Positions 1-8,216 of a DNA stretch of 64,000 nt are shown here, piece by piece; the first letter of the stretch is position 1; each line of letters begins with the position of its first letter. The notes under the pieces are model-generated. The model made no database searches. It was not told where the DNA came from and worked only from the letters and a program-made list of their open reading frames with translations. A program made the position numbers and the translations under genes. The DNA is from Bradyrhizobium sp. CCBAU 53351. Its GTDB lineage: Bacteria; Pseudomonadota; Alphaproteobacteria; Rhizobiales; Xanthobacteraceae. The DNA lies in NCBI RefSeq assembly GCF_015291745.1, contig NZ_CP030059.1, forward strand, positions 3,313,501 to 3,377,500, given 5' to 3'.

Positions 1-1017
1 GCGTTGATTGCGTTGATGGTGCTGGTCGGCGGCGCGACCCGGCTGACGGAATCCGGCCTGTCGATCGTCGAATGGAAGCCGGTCACGGGCAGCGTGCCGC
101 CGCTGTCGGAGGCGCAGTGGACCGAGGCGTTCGAGGCCTACAAGAAGATCCCGCAATATCGCGAGCTCAATGCCGGCATGAGCCTGTCGGAGTTCAAGGA
201 GATCTTCTGGTGGGAATGGAGCCACCGTTTGCTCGGCCGCTTCATCGGCGTCGCCTATCTCCTGCCGTTCCTGTTCTTCCTCTGGCGAGGCGGTCTCTCC
301 GGTGAGTTGAAGCGCCGGCTCTGGTTGCTGTTCGCGCTTGGCGGCCTGCAGGGCGCAGTGGGCTGGTGGATGGTCGCCTCGGGCCTGACGGAACGGGTCG
401 AGGTGTCGCAATATCGGCTGGCGACGCATCTCTTGCTCGCGCTCCTGATCTTCGCCGGCATCGTCTGGACCGTGCGGCGGCTCAAGGAACGGCCGCAGAT
501 CGCAGCCCCGGTTCGGCTGCGCTTCACGAGCGCGCTGCTTCTGGTCGTGACGCTGGTGCAGATCTATTTCGGCGCGCTGGTCGCAGGCCTGCGCGCCGGC
601 CGCGCCTACAACACCTGGCCGCAGATCGACGGCGCATTCATTCCCTCGGCCGAGCGGCTGTGGTTCGAGACGCCGTGGTGGCGCAACATGTTCGACAATG
701 TCCTGACGGTGCAGTTCGAGCACCGCATGACGGCCTATGCACTGTTCGTGCTGGCGCTGCTGCACGCGATCGACGCGGTGCGCTCGCGCGCAGGCGCGGC
801 CGCGGGCGGGGCGCTGTGGCTGTTCGCTGCGGTGAGCGTGCAGGCGGTGCTCGGCATCCTCACGCTGCTCAATCAGGTGCCGATCGATCTCGCGCTGTCG
901 CACCAGGCGGTCGCGATCGCCGTGCTGACGCTTGCTGTGATGCAGGTGGAACGGCTTGCGTCGCGGCAGTCCGCGCAGGCGCAGCCGCGCGCGGTTCCGG
1001 TTAGCCAGGCCGGCTGA
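1..1017 (+). CDS. ctaA: Heme A synthase (CtaA/COX15), 5' end cut off by window
   Basis: This integral membrane enzyme oxidises the C8 methyl of heme O to give heme A for aa3-type cytochrome oxidase. The frame is open from base 1, so the true start lies upstream; 338 codons are present, and the family is about 350-360 residues, so roughly 20 N-terminal residues are missing. The N-terminal [13 protein letters not shown] motif is the family signature. The four conserved heme-binding histidines are visible in [25 protein letters not shown] and LSHQAVAI, each in or beside a hydrophobic helix, in the two-fold repeated arrangement of the family. The stop at 1015-1017 is followed by a convergent gene, so this gene ends its transcription unit. 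Identity is secure; only the start is unknown. Confidence 0.93.
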   Translation, partial: ALIALMVLVGGATRLTESGLSIVEWKPVTGSVPPLSEAQWTEAFEAYKKIPQYRELNAGMSLSEFKEIFWWEWSHRLLGRFIGVAYLLPFLFFLWRGGLSGELKRRLWLLFALGGLQGAVGWWMVASGLTERVEVSQYRLATHLLLALLIFAGIVWTVRRLKERPQIAAPVRLRFTSALLLVVTLVQIYFGALVAGLRAGRAYNTWPQIDGAFIPSAERLWFETPWWRNMFDNVLTVQFEHRMTAYALFVLALLHAIDAVRSRAGAAAGGALWLFAAVSVQAVLGILTLLNQVPIDLALSHQAVAIAVLTLAVMQVERLASRQSAQAQPRAVPVSQAG

Positions 1018-1022
1018 TCAGG

Positions 1023-1364
1023 TCAGCAATAGCCGTAGATGCCGCACGCGTAGGGCAGCCGCCAGAAATAATCGACCTGCTTCCCGCCGTAATACGCGCC
1101 CTGATAGTCGTAATCCCAGGGGCGGCCGTAATAGCCCGGCAGCGTGTGCGACCCCGGCAGCAGCGGGGTGCCCGGCAGGTTGCGGATGTAGCTGCCGACG
1201 CCATAGGCCGGTGAGATCAGCGCATCCGGATCGGTCTCGACCCAAACCTTGGGCGGCTCTTGCTGCGCGGCGGCCCGCCGCTTCGGCGTGGCCGGCAAGT
1301 CCGCAGCGATCGCGCTTGAAACCGTCAGCATCGCGGCAAGGGCAGGCACCATCCAGCGCAGCAT
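1023..1364 (-). CDS. Small secreted protein of unknown function
   Basis: I do not recognise a named family. The protein of 113 residues starts with a clear signal peptide (MLRWMVPALAAMLTVSSAIAA, cleavage probably after the AIAA). The mature part has a basic PKRRAAAQQ stretch, then a Tyr/Gly/Pro-rich region ending in CGIYGYC, with two cysteines that could form a disulfide. An upstream in-frame ATG at 1394 would add ten charged residues before the signal peptide, so the ATG at 1364 is preferred. It converges on ctaA with only five bases between the stop codons. Periplasmic or exported location is inferred from the signal peptide. Confidence 0.65.
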   Translation of the reverse strand: MLRWMVPALAAMLTVSSAIAADLPATPKRRAAAQQEPPKVWVETDPDALISPAYGVGSYIRNLPGTPLLPGSHTLPGYYGRPWDYDYQGAYYGGKQVDYFWRLPYACGIYGYC

Positions 1365-1480
1365 CGTCGGCTCCGAATCAAAGGGGCGATCCAACGACGA
1401 TGTATGGGGCAGATATGGTTAATGATCGTTAACTGACGGTCGCCGAAGCGGCCGTCGGGCGCGCGTGAGCAACGGAATTC

Positions 1481-1517
1481 CGTAGCCCGGATTGCGCTTC
1501 GCTTCATCCGGGCTACG
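1481..1517. repeat. Dispersed palindromic repeat, probable metY terminator
   Basis: Perfect inverted repeat CGTAGCCCGGAT / ATCCGGGCTACG separated by a GC-rich loop that also reads as a short inverted motif. It lies nine bases beyond the metY stop. Similar GTAGCCC or GTAGGGC elements recur at 13201, 14787 and 16078 in this window, so it is a repeat family member as well as a likely rho-independent-like hairpin (no strong T run). Confidence 0.6.
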
Positions 1518-1525
1518 AGAGGAAC

Positions 1526-2806
1526 CTAAGCCCCCAGCGCCTGTTCCAGGTCCGCGATCAGGTCTTCCTTGTCCTCGATGCCGATCGAGAGCCGCACCAC
1601 GTCAGGACCGGCGCCGGACTTCACCTTGGCGGCGTCGTCGAGCTGGCTGTGCGTGGTCGAGGCCGGGTGGATCACCAGCGAGCGGGTATCGCCGACATTG
1701 GCGAGGTGCGAGAACAGCTGCAGCTTCGACACCAAATTGACGCCGGCGTCATAGCCGCCCTTCAGGCTGAAGGTGAACACGGCGCCCGCACCCTTCGGCG
1801 CGTATTTGCGGGCGAGCTGGTTGTACTTGTCGCTTGGCAGGCCCGCATAGCTCACCGAGGCCACCGCCGGATGTCCCGCGAGAAATTCGGCGACCGCTTT
1901 CGCATTGTCGCAATGCTTCTGCATGCGCAGCGGCAGCGTCTCGATGCCGGTCAGGATCATGAAGGCGTTGAAGGGCGACAGCGCGGGGCCGAGATCGCGC
2001 AGGCCCAGCACGCGGCAGGCAATCGCGAAGGCGAAATTGCCAAAGGTCTCCTGCAGGCGGATGCCGTGATATTCGGGCCGCGGCTCCGACAGCATCGGAT
2101 ATTTGCCACCCGTCGACCAGTCGAAGGTGCCGGCATCGACGATGATGCCGCCGAGCGAATTGCCGTGACCGCCCAGGAATTTCGTCAGCGAGTGCACGAC
2201 GATGTCGGCGCCGTGGTCGATCGGGCGGATCAGATAGGGCGAGGCCAGCGTGTTGTCCACGATCAGCGGCACACCCGCTTTCCGCGCGACCGTCGAGATC
2301 GCCTCGATGTCGGTGATGCTACCGGCGGGATTGGCGATTGACTCGATGAAGATGGCTTTCGTGCGCGGCGTCACCGCACGCTCGAAGCTCGCGATGTCAT
2401 CGGGATCGGCCCACACCACGTTCCAGCCGAAGCTCTTGAAAGCGTGCGTGAACTGGTTGATCGAGCCGCCATAGAGCTTTCGTGCGGCGATGAACTCGTC
2501 GCCGGGCTGCAGCAATTGCTGGAGCACCACGACCTGGGCAGCATGGCCCGAGGCCACCGCCAGCGCGGCCGTGCCGCCTTCGAGGGCCGCGACGCGCTCT
2601 TCCAGCACCGCGTTGGTCGGGTTGCCGATGCGGGTATAGATGTTGCCGAATGCCTGCAGGCCGAACAGCGAGGCGGCGTGGTCGGCGTCGTTGAAGACGA
2701 ACGAGGTTGTTTGATAGATCGGAGTCGCGCGCGCGCCGGTGGTGGGGTCGGGCTGTGCACCGGCATGCACGGCGAGGGTTGAAAATCCCGGAAGGCGATC
2801 GCTCAT
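1526..2806 (-). CDS. metY: O-acetylhomoserine sulfhydrylase (aminocarboxypropyltransferase)
   Basis: This PLP-dependent cytosolic enzyme makes homocysteine (or methionine) from O-acetylhomoserine and sulfide (or methanethiol). The 426-residue length is typical of MetY and longer than MetB/MetC (about 390). Family marks visible are the N-terminal ATRAIHAG-like FSTLAVHAGAQPDPTTGARATPIYQTTSFVF, the SGHAAQ loop that contacts the phosphate, VDNTLASPYLIRPIDHGADIVVHSLTKFLGG with the PLP-binding lysine in SLTK, and the C-terminal HPASTTHSQL. The ATG at 2806 is the only sensible start. It is a single gene; the palindrome at 1481-1517 lies just after its stop. The 139 bases upstream were checked for a SAM-II riboswitch without a convincing match. 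Confidence 0.92.
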   Translation of the reverse strand: MSDRLPGFSTLAVHAGAQPDPTTGARATPIYQTTSFVFNDADHAASLFGLQAFGNIYTRIGNPTNAVLEERVAALEGGTAALAVASGHAAQVVVLQQLLQPGDEFIAARKLYGGSINQFTHAFKSFGWNVVWADPDDIASFERAVTPRTKAIFIESIANPAGSITDIEAISTVARKAGVPLIVDNTLASPYLIRPIDHGADIVVHSLTKFLGGHGNSLGGIIVDAGTFDWSTGGKYPMLSEPRPEYHGIRLQETFGNFAFAIACRVLGLRDLGPALSPFNAFMILTGIETLPLRMQKHCDNAKAVAEFLAGHPAVASVSYAGLPSDKYNQLARKYAPKGAGAVFTFSLKGGYDAGVNLVSKLQLFSHLANVGDTRSLVIHPASTTHSQLDDAAKVKSGAGPDVVRLSIGIEDKEDLIADLEQALGA

Positions 2807-2945
2807 TGAGGGCGTCCTGTTCTTGTGGCCTGAAAATCGCGCGGCATGCTGATCGGCGCCGCGCTCGCCGTCAAGGCACGACGTCAGATCGGAATGATCT
2901 TGCTACGCATTGTCGCGTTCGCGAAATGAATCCTTCGCGATTGCG

Positions 2946-3557
2946 TCAGCTTTGCTCGCTCTTGTTTTTGGCGGCCCGATCGGAGGCCGCGGTGTCGCCG
3001 CCGCCGACACTCATCCGATTGAGGGATAGCCGCATGCCTTGCGTTGGTGCCGGCGCGCGCTTGGAGCTGAGCGTGCGCGAATTCACGCCCATCCAGGAGA
3101 TCTCGGAAGACAGGCGGCCATATTCGATCTTGGGGCAGCGGTTCATCACCACCTTGATACCGACGGATTCCGCCTTCGCCGCCGCGGCGTCGTCACGCGC
3201 GCCGAGCTGCATCCAGATCACCTTGGGCAGCGGATCGAGCGTGAGCGCCTCTTCGACCACGGGCATGATGTGGCTGGAATTGCGGAAGATGTCGATCATG
3301 TCGACGGGGCGGCCGATGTCCGACAACGAGGCGACGAAGGGCTTTCCGAGCAGCTCCTTGCCGACATGGCCAGGATTGATCGGGATCATGTCGTAGCCGC
3401 GCTGCGCCAGATATTTGAACGCGAAATAGCTCGGCCGCACGTTGACGGGCGAGGCGCCGACCATCGCGATCGACTTCACGCTGTTGAGGATGCTGCGGAT
3501 GTAATTGTCGGGATAGGCGTCGTGGTTCATTTTCGTCTTTTTCTTTTTGTCACTCAT
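2946..3557 (-). CDS. CoA-binding (Rossmann) domain protein, YccU-like
   Basis: A 203-residue protein with a CoA_binding_2 fold, related to E. coli YccU and to the N-terminal part of succinyl-CoA ligase alpha. The nucleotide-binding motif is SIAMVGASPVNVRPSY near residue 30, followed by GYDMIPINPG and the VIWMQLGA strand. The core ends near residue 150; the last fifty residues (Ser/Arg/Ala-rich) are a nonconserved tail. Its ATG overlaps the stop of the enoyl-CoA hydratase upstream (ATGAGTGA junction), so the two are translationally coupled, which suggests a linked role in acyl-CoA handling. An alternative ATG lies nine codons downstream. Substrate unknown; CoA binding is inferred from family. 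Confidence 0.8.
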   Translation of the reverse strand: MSDKKKKTKMNHDAYPDNYIRSILNSVKSIAMVGASPVNVRPSYFAFKYLAQRGYDMIPINPGHVGKELLGKPFVASLSDIGRPVDMIDIFRNSSHIMPVVEEALTLDPLPKVIWMQLGARDDAAAAKAESVGIKVVMNRCPKIEYGRLSSEISWMGVNSRTLSSKRAPAPTQGMRLSLNRMSVGGGDTAASDRAAKNKSEQS

Positions 3558-4374
3558 CCCGCCATGTCGGCGTGCGCTTCTCGATGAACGCGCCGATGCC
3601 TTCCTCGGCGTCGCGCGCCATCATGTTCTCGGTCATTACCTCTGCCGCATAGCGATAGGCGTCCGCAAGGCTCATCTCGACCTGGCGGTAGAACGCCTCC
3701 TTGCCGAGCTTGACGGTGTAGGCGGATTTCAGCGCGACCTGCTGCGCGAGCTCGATCGCGGCACCAAGCTCGGTACCGGCCGGCACCACGCGGTTGACGA
3801 GGCCGATCTCGCGGGCGCGCTCGGCCGTTACAGGCTCTCCCGTCAGCAGCATCTCCATGGCCTGCTTGCGCGGGACGTTGCGCGACAGCGCCACCATCGG
3901 GGTCGAGCAGAACAGGCCGATGTCGACGCCCGGCGTGGCGAACTTCGCGTCCTCCGACGCGATCGCAAGATCGCAGCTGGCGACGAGCTGGCAGCCGGCC
4001 GCGGTCGCGATGCCCTGGACGGAGGCGACGACGGGTTTCGGCAGATGCACGATCGCCTGCATCATCGCGCTGCAGGCATTCATCATCTCGGCGAAGAAGG
4101 CGCGGCCGCGATCGGGATCGGTGCGGCGCGCGGTGAGTTCCTTCATGTCGTGGCCGGCCGAGAAAGCTGGGCCGTTGGCCGCGATCACGACGCCGCGGAC
4201 CGCCTTGTCGTTGCGGATCTCGTCGAGCTCTGCATGCAGGCTGGCGATCATCGCCGCCGACAGGCTGTTGCGCGCGGCGGGCCGGTTCAGCGTCAGGACC
4301 GCGATGGGACCTACGGTCTCGCGCAGCAGGATCGGCGGTTGCGGGGAGGGGGCGCGGGCAGCCTTGACGGACAT
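3550..4374 (-). CDS. Enoyl-CoA hydratase/isomerase family protein, ECHDC3-like, catalytic glutamates absent
   Basis: A 274-residue crotonase-fold protein. The oxyanion-hole motif FSAGHDMKEL and the second motif GIATAAGCQLVASCDLAIA are clear. In classical enoyl-CoA hydratase the two catalytic glutamates sit in GGGCE and PEI; here these places read AAGCQ and TPGVDIG, so both glutamates are replaced. This matches the ECHDC3-type subgroup rather than a beta-oxidation hydratase, so hydratase activity should not be assumed. The ATG at 4374 is preferred over 4437 because the additional N-terminus is non-homologous in character. Forms a two-gene operon with the CoA-binding protein downstream and is divergent from the thioesterase at 4461. 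Confidence 0.85.
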   Translation of the reverse strand: MSVKAARAPSPQPPILLRETVGPIAVLTLNRPAARNSLSAAMIASLHAELDEIRNDKAVRGVVIAANGPAFSAGHDMKELTARRTDPDRGRAFFAEMMNACSAMMQAIVHLPKPVVASVQGIATAAGCQLVASCDLAIASEDAKFATPGVDIGLFCSTPMVALSRNVPRKQAMEMLLTGEPVTAERAREIGLVNRVVPAGTELGAAIELAQQVALKSAYTVKLGKEAFYRQVEMSLADAYRYAAEVMTENMMARDAEEGIGAFIEKRTPTWRDE

Positions 4375-4460
4375 TGACGCGATTTCCGCTAAATGATTGC
4401 AATTGGATGACGCAGATAACTTAATGTAACAGGGCAAGCGAAGCGAGGGTGGGAAACGGC

Positions 4461-4889
4461 ATGGCGTCAGCGAAAATGAGCGTGGCAGAGGTCGAGCAGT
4501 TCCTCCGTCACGAATTCCCTCAGGCCTTCAGCGGCGACGACATCACGATCGAAAGCGCCGACGGCCAGACCTGCCTCTTGCGGCAGCGCTACAGCGAAAG
4601 GATGCTGCGGCCGGGCGGCACCGTGTCCGGCCCGACGCTGATGGCGCTGGCCGATTTCGCCATGTACGTGGTGCTGCTGTCCGCGATCGGGCCGGTCGGG
4701 CTCGCCGTGACCACCAATCTCAACATCAACTTCCTGCGCAAGGGCCAGCCCGGCCAGGACGTGCTGGCCGAGGCGCGCCTGCTCAAGCTCGGCAAGCGGC
4801 TGGCGGTCGGAGAGGTGAAGCTGCTGTCCGGCACCTCGCCCGATCCGATCGCGCATGTCACCTCGACCTATTCCATTCCAACTATTTGA
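4461..4889 (+). CDS. PaaI-family hotdog-fold thioesterase
   Basis: A 142-residue single-domain hotdog protein, the usual size for PaaI/YiiD-type acyl-CoA thioesterases. The motif RPGGTVSGPTLMALADFAMY covers the conserved helix with the catalytic Asp in the DFA position, and TTNLNINFLRKG is the conserved strand. The ATG at 4461 has a GGGTGGGA stretch just upstream; a GTG at 4449 is an alternative adding four residues. Divergent from an ECHDC3-like protein, so the locus is probably concerned with acyl-CoA clean-up or degradation; the natural substrate cannot be read from sequence. Confidence 0.85.
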   Translation: MASAKMSVAEVEQFLRHEFPQAFSGDDITIESADGQTCLLRQRYSERMLRPGGTVSGPTLMALADFAMYVVLLSAIGPVGLAVTTNLNINFLRKGQPGQDVLAEARLLKLGKRLAVGEVKLLSGTSPDPIAHVTSTYSIPTI

Positions 4890-4961
4890 GCTTTTCGCAG
4901 GTAATATAGCACCATATTTTTAACCTATTGATATTGCGGTATTAATTTCCGTCTACGGGCA

Positions 4962-4990
4962 TTGACCGTTGCGCGTCTCTTCTCTAGAAA
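4962..4990 (+). promoter_or_regulatory. Candidate housekeeping promoter of rplM-rpsI
   Basis: TTGACC at 4962-4967 and TAGAAA at 4985-4990 are separated by 17 bases, a good fit to the sigma-70-type arrangement, with predicted start near 4997 and a 50-base leader to rplM. The call is by eye only. Confidence 0.45.
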
Positions 4991-5001
4991 ACGGCGCAGT
5001 C

Positions 5002-5020
5002 CGGCGCGGTGTTCGCGCCG
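5002..5020 (+). promoter_or_regulatory. Leader hairpin upstream of rplM
   Basis: A perfect 7-bp stem CGGCGCG / CGCGCCG closes a GTGTT loop, between the predicted promoter and the rplM start codon. In E. coli the rplM-rpsI leader is a binding site for autogenous control by L13; a similar role here is inference from position. Confidence 0.35.
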
Positions 5021-5047
5021 ATGCTCCCCGTCCACGGAAACTCTGAC

Positions 5048-5512
5048 ATGAAAACCTTTTCGGCAAAGCCGGCTGAGGTGACGAAGAAGTGGGTGCTGAT
5101 CGACGCCAAGGGTCTGGTCGTCGGCCGCCTCGCCACCATCGTTGCCATGCGCCTGCGCGGCAAGCACCTCCCGACCTACACCCCGCACGTTGATTGCGGC
5201 GACAACGTCATCATCATCAACGCGCAGCATGCGGTCCTCACCGGTCGCAAGCGCGAGCAGAAGACCTATTACAAGCACACTGGCTATGTAGGCCACGTCA
5301 AGGAGCGCACCGCGCGCCAGATCCTCGAGGGCAAGCATCCCGAGCGCGTGCTCGAGAAGGCCGTCGAGCGCATGATCCCGCGTGGCCCGCTCGGTCGCGT
5401 GCAGATGGGCAACCTCCGTGTCTACGGCGGGGCCGATCATCCGCACGAGGCGCAGCAGCCCGAGAAGATCGACATCGCCAAGTTGAACCGCAAGAACACG
5501 AGGGCCGCATAA
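5048..5512 (+). CDS. rplM: 50S ribosomal protein L13
   Basis: L13 is an early-assembly protein of the large ribosomal subunit that contacts 23S rRNA. The 154-residue protein begins [15 protein letters not shown] and contains the family signature around [17 protein letters not shown], the [23 protein letters not shown] region, and the conserved MIPRGPLGR motif. The start at 5048 gives the standard family length; an upstream in-frame ATG at 5009 falls inside the leader hairpin and is rejected. The ribosome binding site is weak (CGGAAA), which would suit autogenous translational control. rpsI follows one base after the stop, the usual rplM-rpsI operon. Confidence 0.98.
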   Translation: MKTFSAKPAEVTKKWVLIDAKGLVVGRLATIVAMRLRGKHLPTYTPHVDCGDNVIIINAQHAVLTGRKREQKTYYKHTGYVGHVKERTARQILEGKHPERVLEKAVERMIPRGPLGRVQMGNLRVYGGADHPHEAQQPEKIDIAKLNRKNTRAA

Positions 5513-5513
5513 C

Positions 5514-5993
5514 ATGGCCGAATCCATCCAGTCGCTCGACCAGCTCTCGCAGCTCAAGACGGCGGCGGCGCCCGACGCGCCCAAGCACGAGAAGAAGGTC
5601 GACAAGTTCAATCGCGCCTATGCCACCGGCAAGCGCAAGGACGCGGTCGCCCGCGTGTGGATCAAGCCGGGCGCCGGCAAGGTCACCGTCAACTCGCGCG
5701 AGGTCGAGGTCTATTTCGCCCGTCCCGTGCTGCGCATGATGATCGAGCAGCCGTTCTCGGTGGCCCAGCGTTCGGGCCAGTACGACGTGATCTGCACGGT
5801 TGCCGGCGGCGGCCTGTCCGGCCAGGCCGGCGCAGTCCGTCACGGCATCTCCAAGGCGCTCACTTACTTCGAGCCGGAGCTGCGCTCCGTGCTCAAGAAG
5901 GGCGGCTTCCTGACCCGCGACTCGCGCGTGGTCGAGCGCAAGAAGTACGGCAAGGCCAAGGCCCGCCGGTCCTTCCAGTTCTCGAAGCGTTAA
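5514..5993 (+). CDS. rpsI: 30S ribosomal protein S9
   Basis: S9 lies in the head of the small subunit and its C-terminal tail reaches the P-site tRNA. The 159-residue protein has an alphaproteobacterial N-terminal extension of about 35 residues (charged, [20 protein letters not shown] marks the start of the core). The S9 signature [15 protein letters not shown] and the basic C-terminus ending [11 protein letters not shown], with the terminal Lys-Arg that touches tRNA, are all present. It is the second gene of the rplM operon, and a strong terminator follows at 6041. Confidence 0.98.
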   Translation: MAESIQSLDQLSQLKTAAAPDAPKHEKKVDKFNRAYATGKRKDAVARVWIKPGAGKVTVNSREVEVYFARPVLRMMIEQPFSVAQRSGQYDVICTVAGGGLSGQAGAVRHGISKALTYFEPELRSVLKKGGFLTRDSRVVERKKYGKAKARRSFQFSKR

Positions 5994-6040
5994 TCGCTTC
6001 GGTCACATTCGCCGCGAAAGCGGCTTCAATGAGATGCAAA

Positions 6041-6066
6041 AGGGCGCTGATTTCAGCGCCCTTTTT
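6041..6066 (+). terminator. Rho-independent terminator of rplM-rpsI
   Basis: Stem AGGGCGCTGA / TCAGCGCCCT with a two-base loop region followed by TTTTT; it lies 47 bases after the rpsI stop. Confidence 0.85.
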
Positions 6067-6222
6067 GTTGTTCGTTTGTACGCAAATTGATGGCGTGTTT
6101 CCGGAAAACTTAGGCGTCCGCGAAAACCTGAATGGAACTCGCCGCACCTAGCGTTGCCTTCGGAAGGGCGCGCAAATCGGATGTGCCGATCGCGTAACTG
6201 CTATGTTCTAGAGGGGGCCGAC

Positions 6223-7443
6223 ATGATGTCGCTCGATAGCATCACGCTCTATTTGGTCGCCACCATGGTCGCCGCACTGCTCGGCGCCATGATGGTGTTT
6301 TTCGGCAAGCAGGAGAACAGCCCCGCGCTGAAATGGTGGGGCACCGCCTATTTGCTCGGTGCCGCCTCCGTCGCGTTATGGACTGCGGCCGGCGACAAGC
6401 TGGGCCCGCATCTCTATCTCGCGTTAAATGCGGTCGGCTTCGTAGCCTGCGGCATGGTGTGGAATGCGGCGCGCGTCTTTCACGGCCGCAAGCCGAATTG
6501 GCCGGGCCTCGTGCTCGGCGCACTGGCCTGGGTCGCCACCGTCACGCTGCTCGATCCCGCGGCGTCCATGCTGCGGATGATCGCCGGTGCCGGCATCGTC
6601 TCGGTCTATGCGGCGCTGACCGCCAGTGAGCTCTGGACCGAGCGGCGCAAGAGCCAGCAGCGCCGCTGGGCGGCCTTCGTCGTGCCGGTGATGCACGGCT
6701 GCGTGTTGATGCTGCCGATCCTGATCGGCAGCTTCCTGCGCCCGCACGATGCAGGCTTCTCCTCGAGCATCTGGGTCACCGTGTTCGCGGTCGAGCTCAT
6801 CCTTTACGCCGTCGGCACCGTCTTCGTGATCTTCATGCTGGTGTCCGAACGCACGGTGACTGCGCACCGGACCGCCGCGTCGACCGATCCGCTGACCGGC
6901 ATGCTCAACCGCCGCGGCTTCTCGGAAGCCTGCGGCCGCGTCATCGAGCGCGAGGCCAAGGCCGGACGTCCCGTGACCGTCATGATCTTCGACATCGATC
7001 ATTTCAAGTCGATCAACGATCGCTTCGGCCATCCCGCCGGCGACGAGATGCTGAAGCTGTTCTCGACCGTCGTCGTCAGCAATTTGCGCATCACCGACCT
7101 GTCGGGCCGCATCGGCGGCGAGGAATTCGCAGCGCTCCTGCCGTGCTCGCTGGAGGAGGGCGTGCTGGTCGCCGAGCGCGTGCGCGAGGCGTTCGAGACC
7201 TCCGGCGTCGTGGTCGACGAAGGTCCGGTCGACACCACGGTCAGCATCGGCGTCGCCGGTGGGCCGGCCGGCACCGAGCTCGAGGTGCTGCTGGCCTCGG
7301 CCGACACCGCGCTCTACCAGGCCAAGCGCGGCGGCCGTAACCGGGTCGAGGCGGCGGAGGAGCTGCCGTTGTCGCTGGAGAACTGGCGCCGCCAGAGCGC
7401 CGCGCGGACCGCTGCGCCACAGGCGCGGCCGGCCACCGCCTGA
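6223..7443 (+). CDS. Membrane-bound diguanylate cyclase (GGDEF)
   Basis: This 406-residue inner-membrane protein is predicted to make cyclic di-GMP from two GTP. The first 220 residues hold about six to seven hydrophobic helices (beginning SITLYLVATMVAALLGAMMV), with no recognised sensory domain. The GGDEF domain follows: DPLTGMLNRRGF, FDIDHFKSINDRFGH, and the active-site loop GRIGGEEF, a functional GGEEF variant. An inhibitory I-site RxxD (RITD) lies five residues before it, so product inhibition is expected. No EAL domain is present. The start at 6223 is chosen for the strong GAGGGGG ribosome binding site seven bases upstream. It stands alone after the rpsI terminator, so what it senses is unknown. 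Confidence 0.88.
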   Translation: MMSLDSITLYLVATMVAALLGAMMVFFGKQENSPALKWWGTAYLLGAASVALWTAAGDKLGPHLYLALNAVGFVACGMVWNAARVFHGRKPNWPGLVLGALAWVATVTLLDPAASMLRMIAGAGIVSVYAALTASELWTERRKSQQRRWAAFVVPVMHGCVLMLPILIGSFLRPHDAGFSSSIWVTVFAVELILYAVGTVFVIFMLVSERTVTAHRTAASTDPLTGMLNRRGFSEACGRVIEREAKAGRPVTVMIFDIDHFKSINDRFGHPAGDEMLKLFSTVVVSNLRITDLSGRIGGEEFAALLPCSLEEGVLVAERVREAFETSGVVVDEGPVDTTVSIGVAGGPAGTELEVLLASADTALYQAKRGGRNRVEAAEELPLSLENWRRQSAARTAAPQARPATA

Positions 7444-7504
7444 GGCACAGAGGCGGCACCCGCGGTAATGCTCTGTTTACCATTCGATCCCTACCATTGC
7501 GGTC

Positions 7505-7744
7505 ATGGAATCGATCCGTCGAGAGAACCCGCAAGCCGCCCTGATGTCGCTCGAAGCCGCTGCGGCCTCGGCACGCAGCGGTTTCGCCTGCCTGTTCTCG
7601 ACCGCGGATGAATATGAGAGCGCGCTGATCACCGAGCGCCGCGCGCAGGGACGCTACGCGCAGAGCCGCCGCAGCTATTGGCCGCTTGCGCTGTTCGTCG
7701 GTTGCGCCCTCATCGTGGCGGGCACGGTCCTGCTGCTGGTCTGA
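7505..7744 (+). CDS. Small membrane protein of unknown function
   Basis: A 79-residue protein not assigned to any family. The first 58 residues are soluble with an Ala-rich helix and several Arg residues (RRAQGRYAQSRRSYWP), followed by one C-terminal membrane helix (LALFVGCALIVAGTVLLLV) reaching the end of the protein, a tail-anchored layout. It follows the diguanylate cyclase by 61 bases on the same strand and ends before a strong terminator at 7769, so the two may be co-transcribed. Support comes from codon pattern, an ATG and the terminator. Confidence 0.6.
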   Translation: MESIRRENPQAALMSLEAAAASARSGFACLFSTADEYESALITERRAQGRYAQSRRSYWPLALFVGCALIVAGTVLLLV

Positions 7745-7768
7745 GAGAGCTGCGTTTTTGAGCCGACC

Positions 7769-7793
7769 AGGGCGCCGTTTCGGCGCCTTTTTC
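7769..7793 (+). terminator. Rho-independent terminator
   Basis: Stem GGCGCCG / CGGCGCC with a TTT loop, followed by TTTTTC; 27 bases after the stop of the small membrane protein. Confidence 0.85.
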
Positions 7794-7846
7794 TTTGTCG
7801 CCGGCTGCGCTAGACACGCCCATCGAACAAAAATGGGTGGAAACCG

Positions 7847-8143
7847 ATGATCACCGAGATCGCGCAAATCGACGTCAAGCCGGGCAGCGAAAAGGACTTT
7901 GAGGCCGCCGTCGCCAAGGCCAAGGCCGCCTTCGGCCGCTCCAAGGGGTTTCACGGCTTCGAATTGCACAAATCGATCGAGAAGCCGCAGCGCTACCGGC
8001 TGATGGTGAAATGGGCGACGCTGGAAAACCACACCGTCGATTTCCGCGGCTCGGAGAATTTCACCGAATGGCGCGGTCTCGTCGGCCAGTATTTCGCCGC
8101 GCCCCCGGAGGTCGAGCACACCGAGACCGTTCTGACGACTTGA
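7847..8143 (+). CDS. Antibiotic biosynthesis monooxygenase (ABM) domain protein
   Basis: A 98-residue dimeric alpha-beta barrel (ABM) protein. The pattern MITEIAQIDVKPGSEKDFEAAVAKA, then RSKGFHGFELHKSIEKPQRYRLMVKWATLENHTVDFRGSENFTEWRGLVGQYF, follows the ABM family strand-helix order, with the conserved W near FTEWR. Members include quinol monooxygenases, heme-degrading enzymes and many uncharacterised proteins, so a precise reaction cannot be given. It is a single gene after a terminator. The gene end is followed by a dispersed inverted repeat. Confidence 0.75.
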   Translation: MITEIAQIDVKPGSEKDFEAAVAKAKAAFGRSKGFHGFELHKSIEKPQRYRLMVKWATLENHTVDFRGSENFTEWRGLVGQYFAAPPEVEHTETVLTT

Positions 8144-8168
8144 GGATTACGCCGCGTCTTGTTGTTTG

Positions 8169-8216
8169 AGCATGATCTTCTCGGAAAACCGCTGCACACT
8201 TTTCCGGATCATGCTG
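8169..8216. repeat. Dispersed inverted repeat (GCATGATC type)
   Basis: Inverted repeat with outer arms AGCATGATC (8169-8177) and GATCATGCT (8208-8216) and inner partly paired CGGAAAA / TTTTCCG. Elements of this sequence are widespread between Rhizobiales genes. The right arm overlaps the last codons of the PerM-type gene, whose TGA stop lies inside it. Confidence 0.7.

Noticed and set aside
2807..2945. SAM-II-type riboswitch in front of metY
   Set aside because: Some similar words (GCGATTTT, GGCCAC) are present, but the pseudoknot pairing and the GCTAAA segment could not be found. A covariance-model search would decide.
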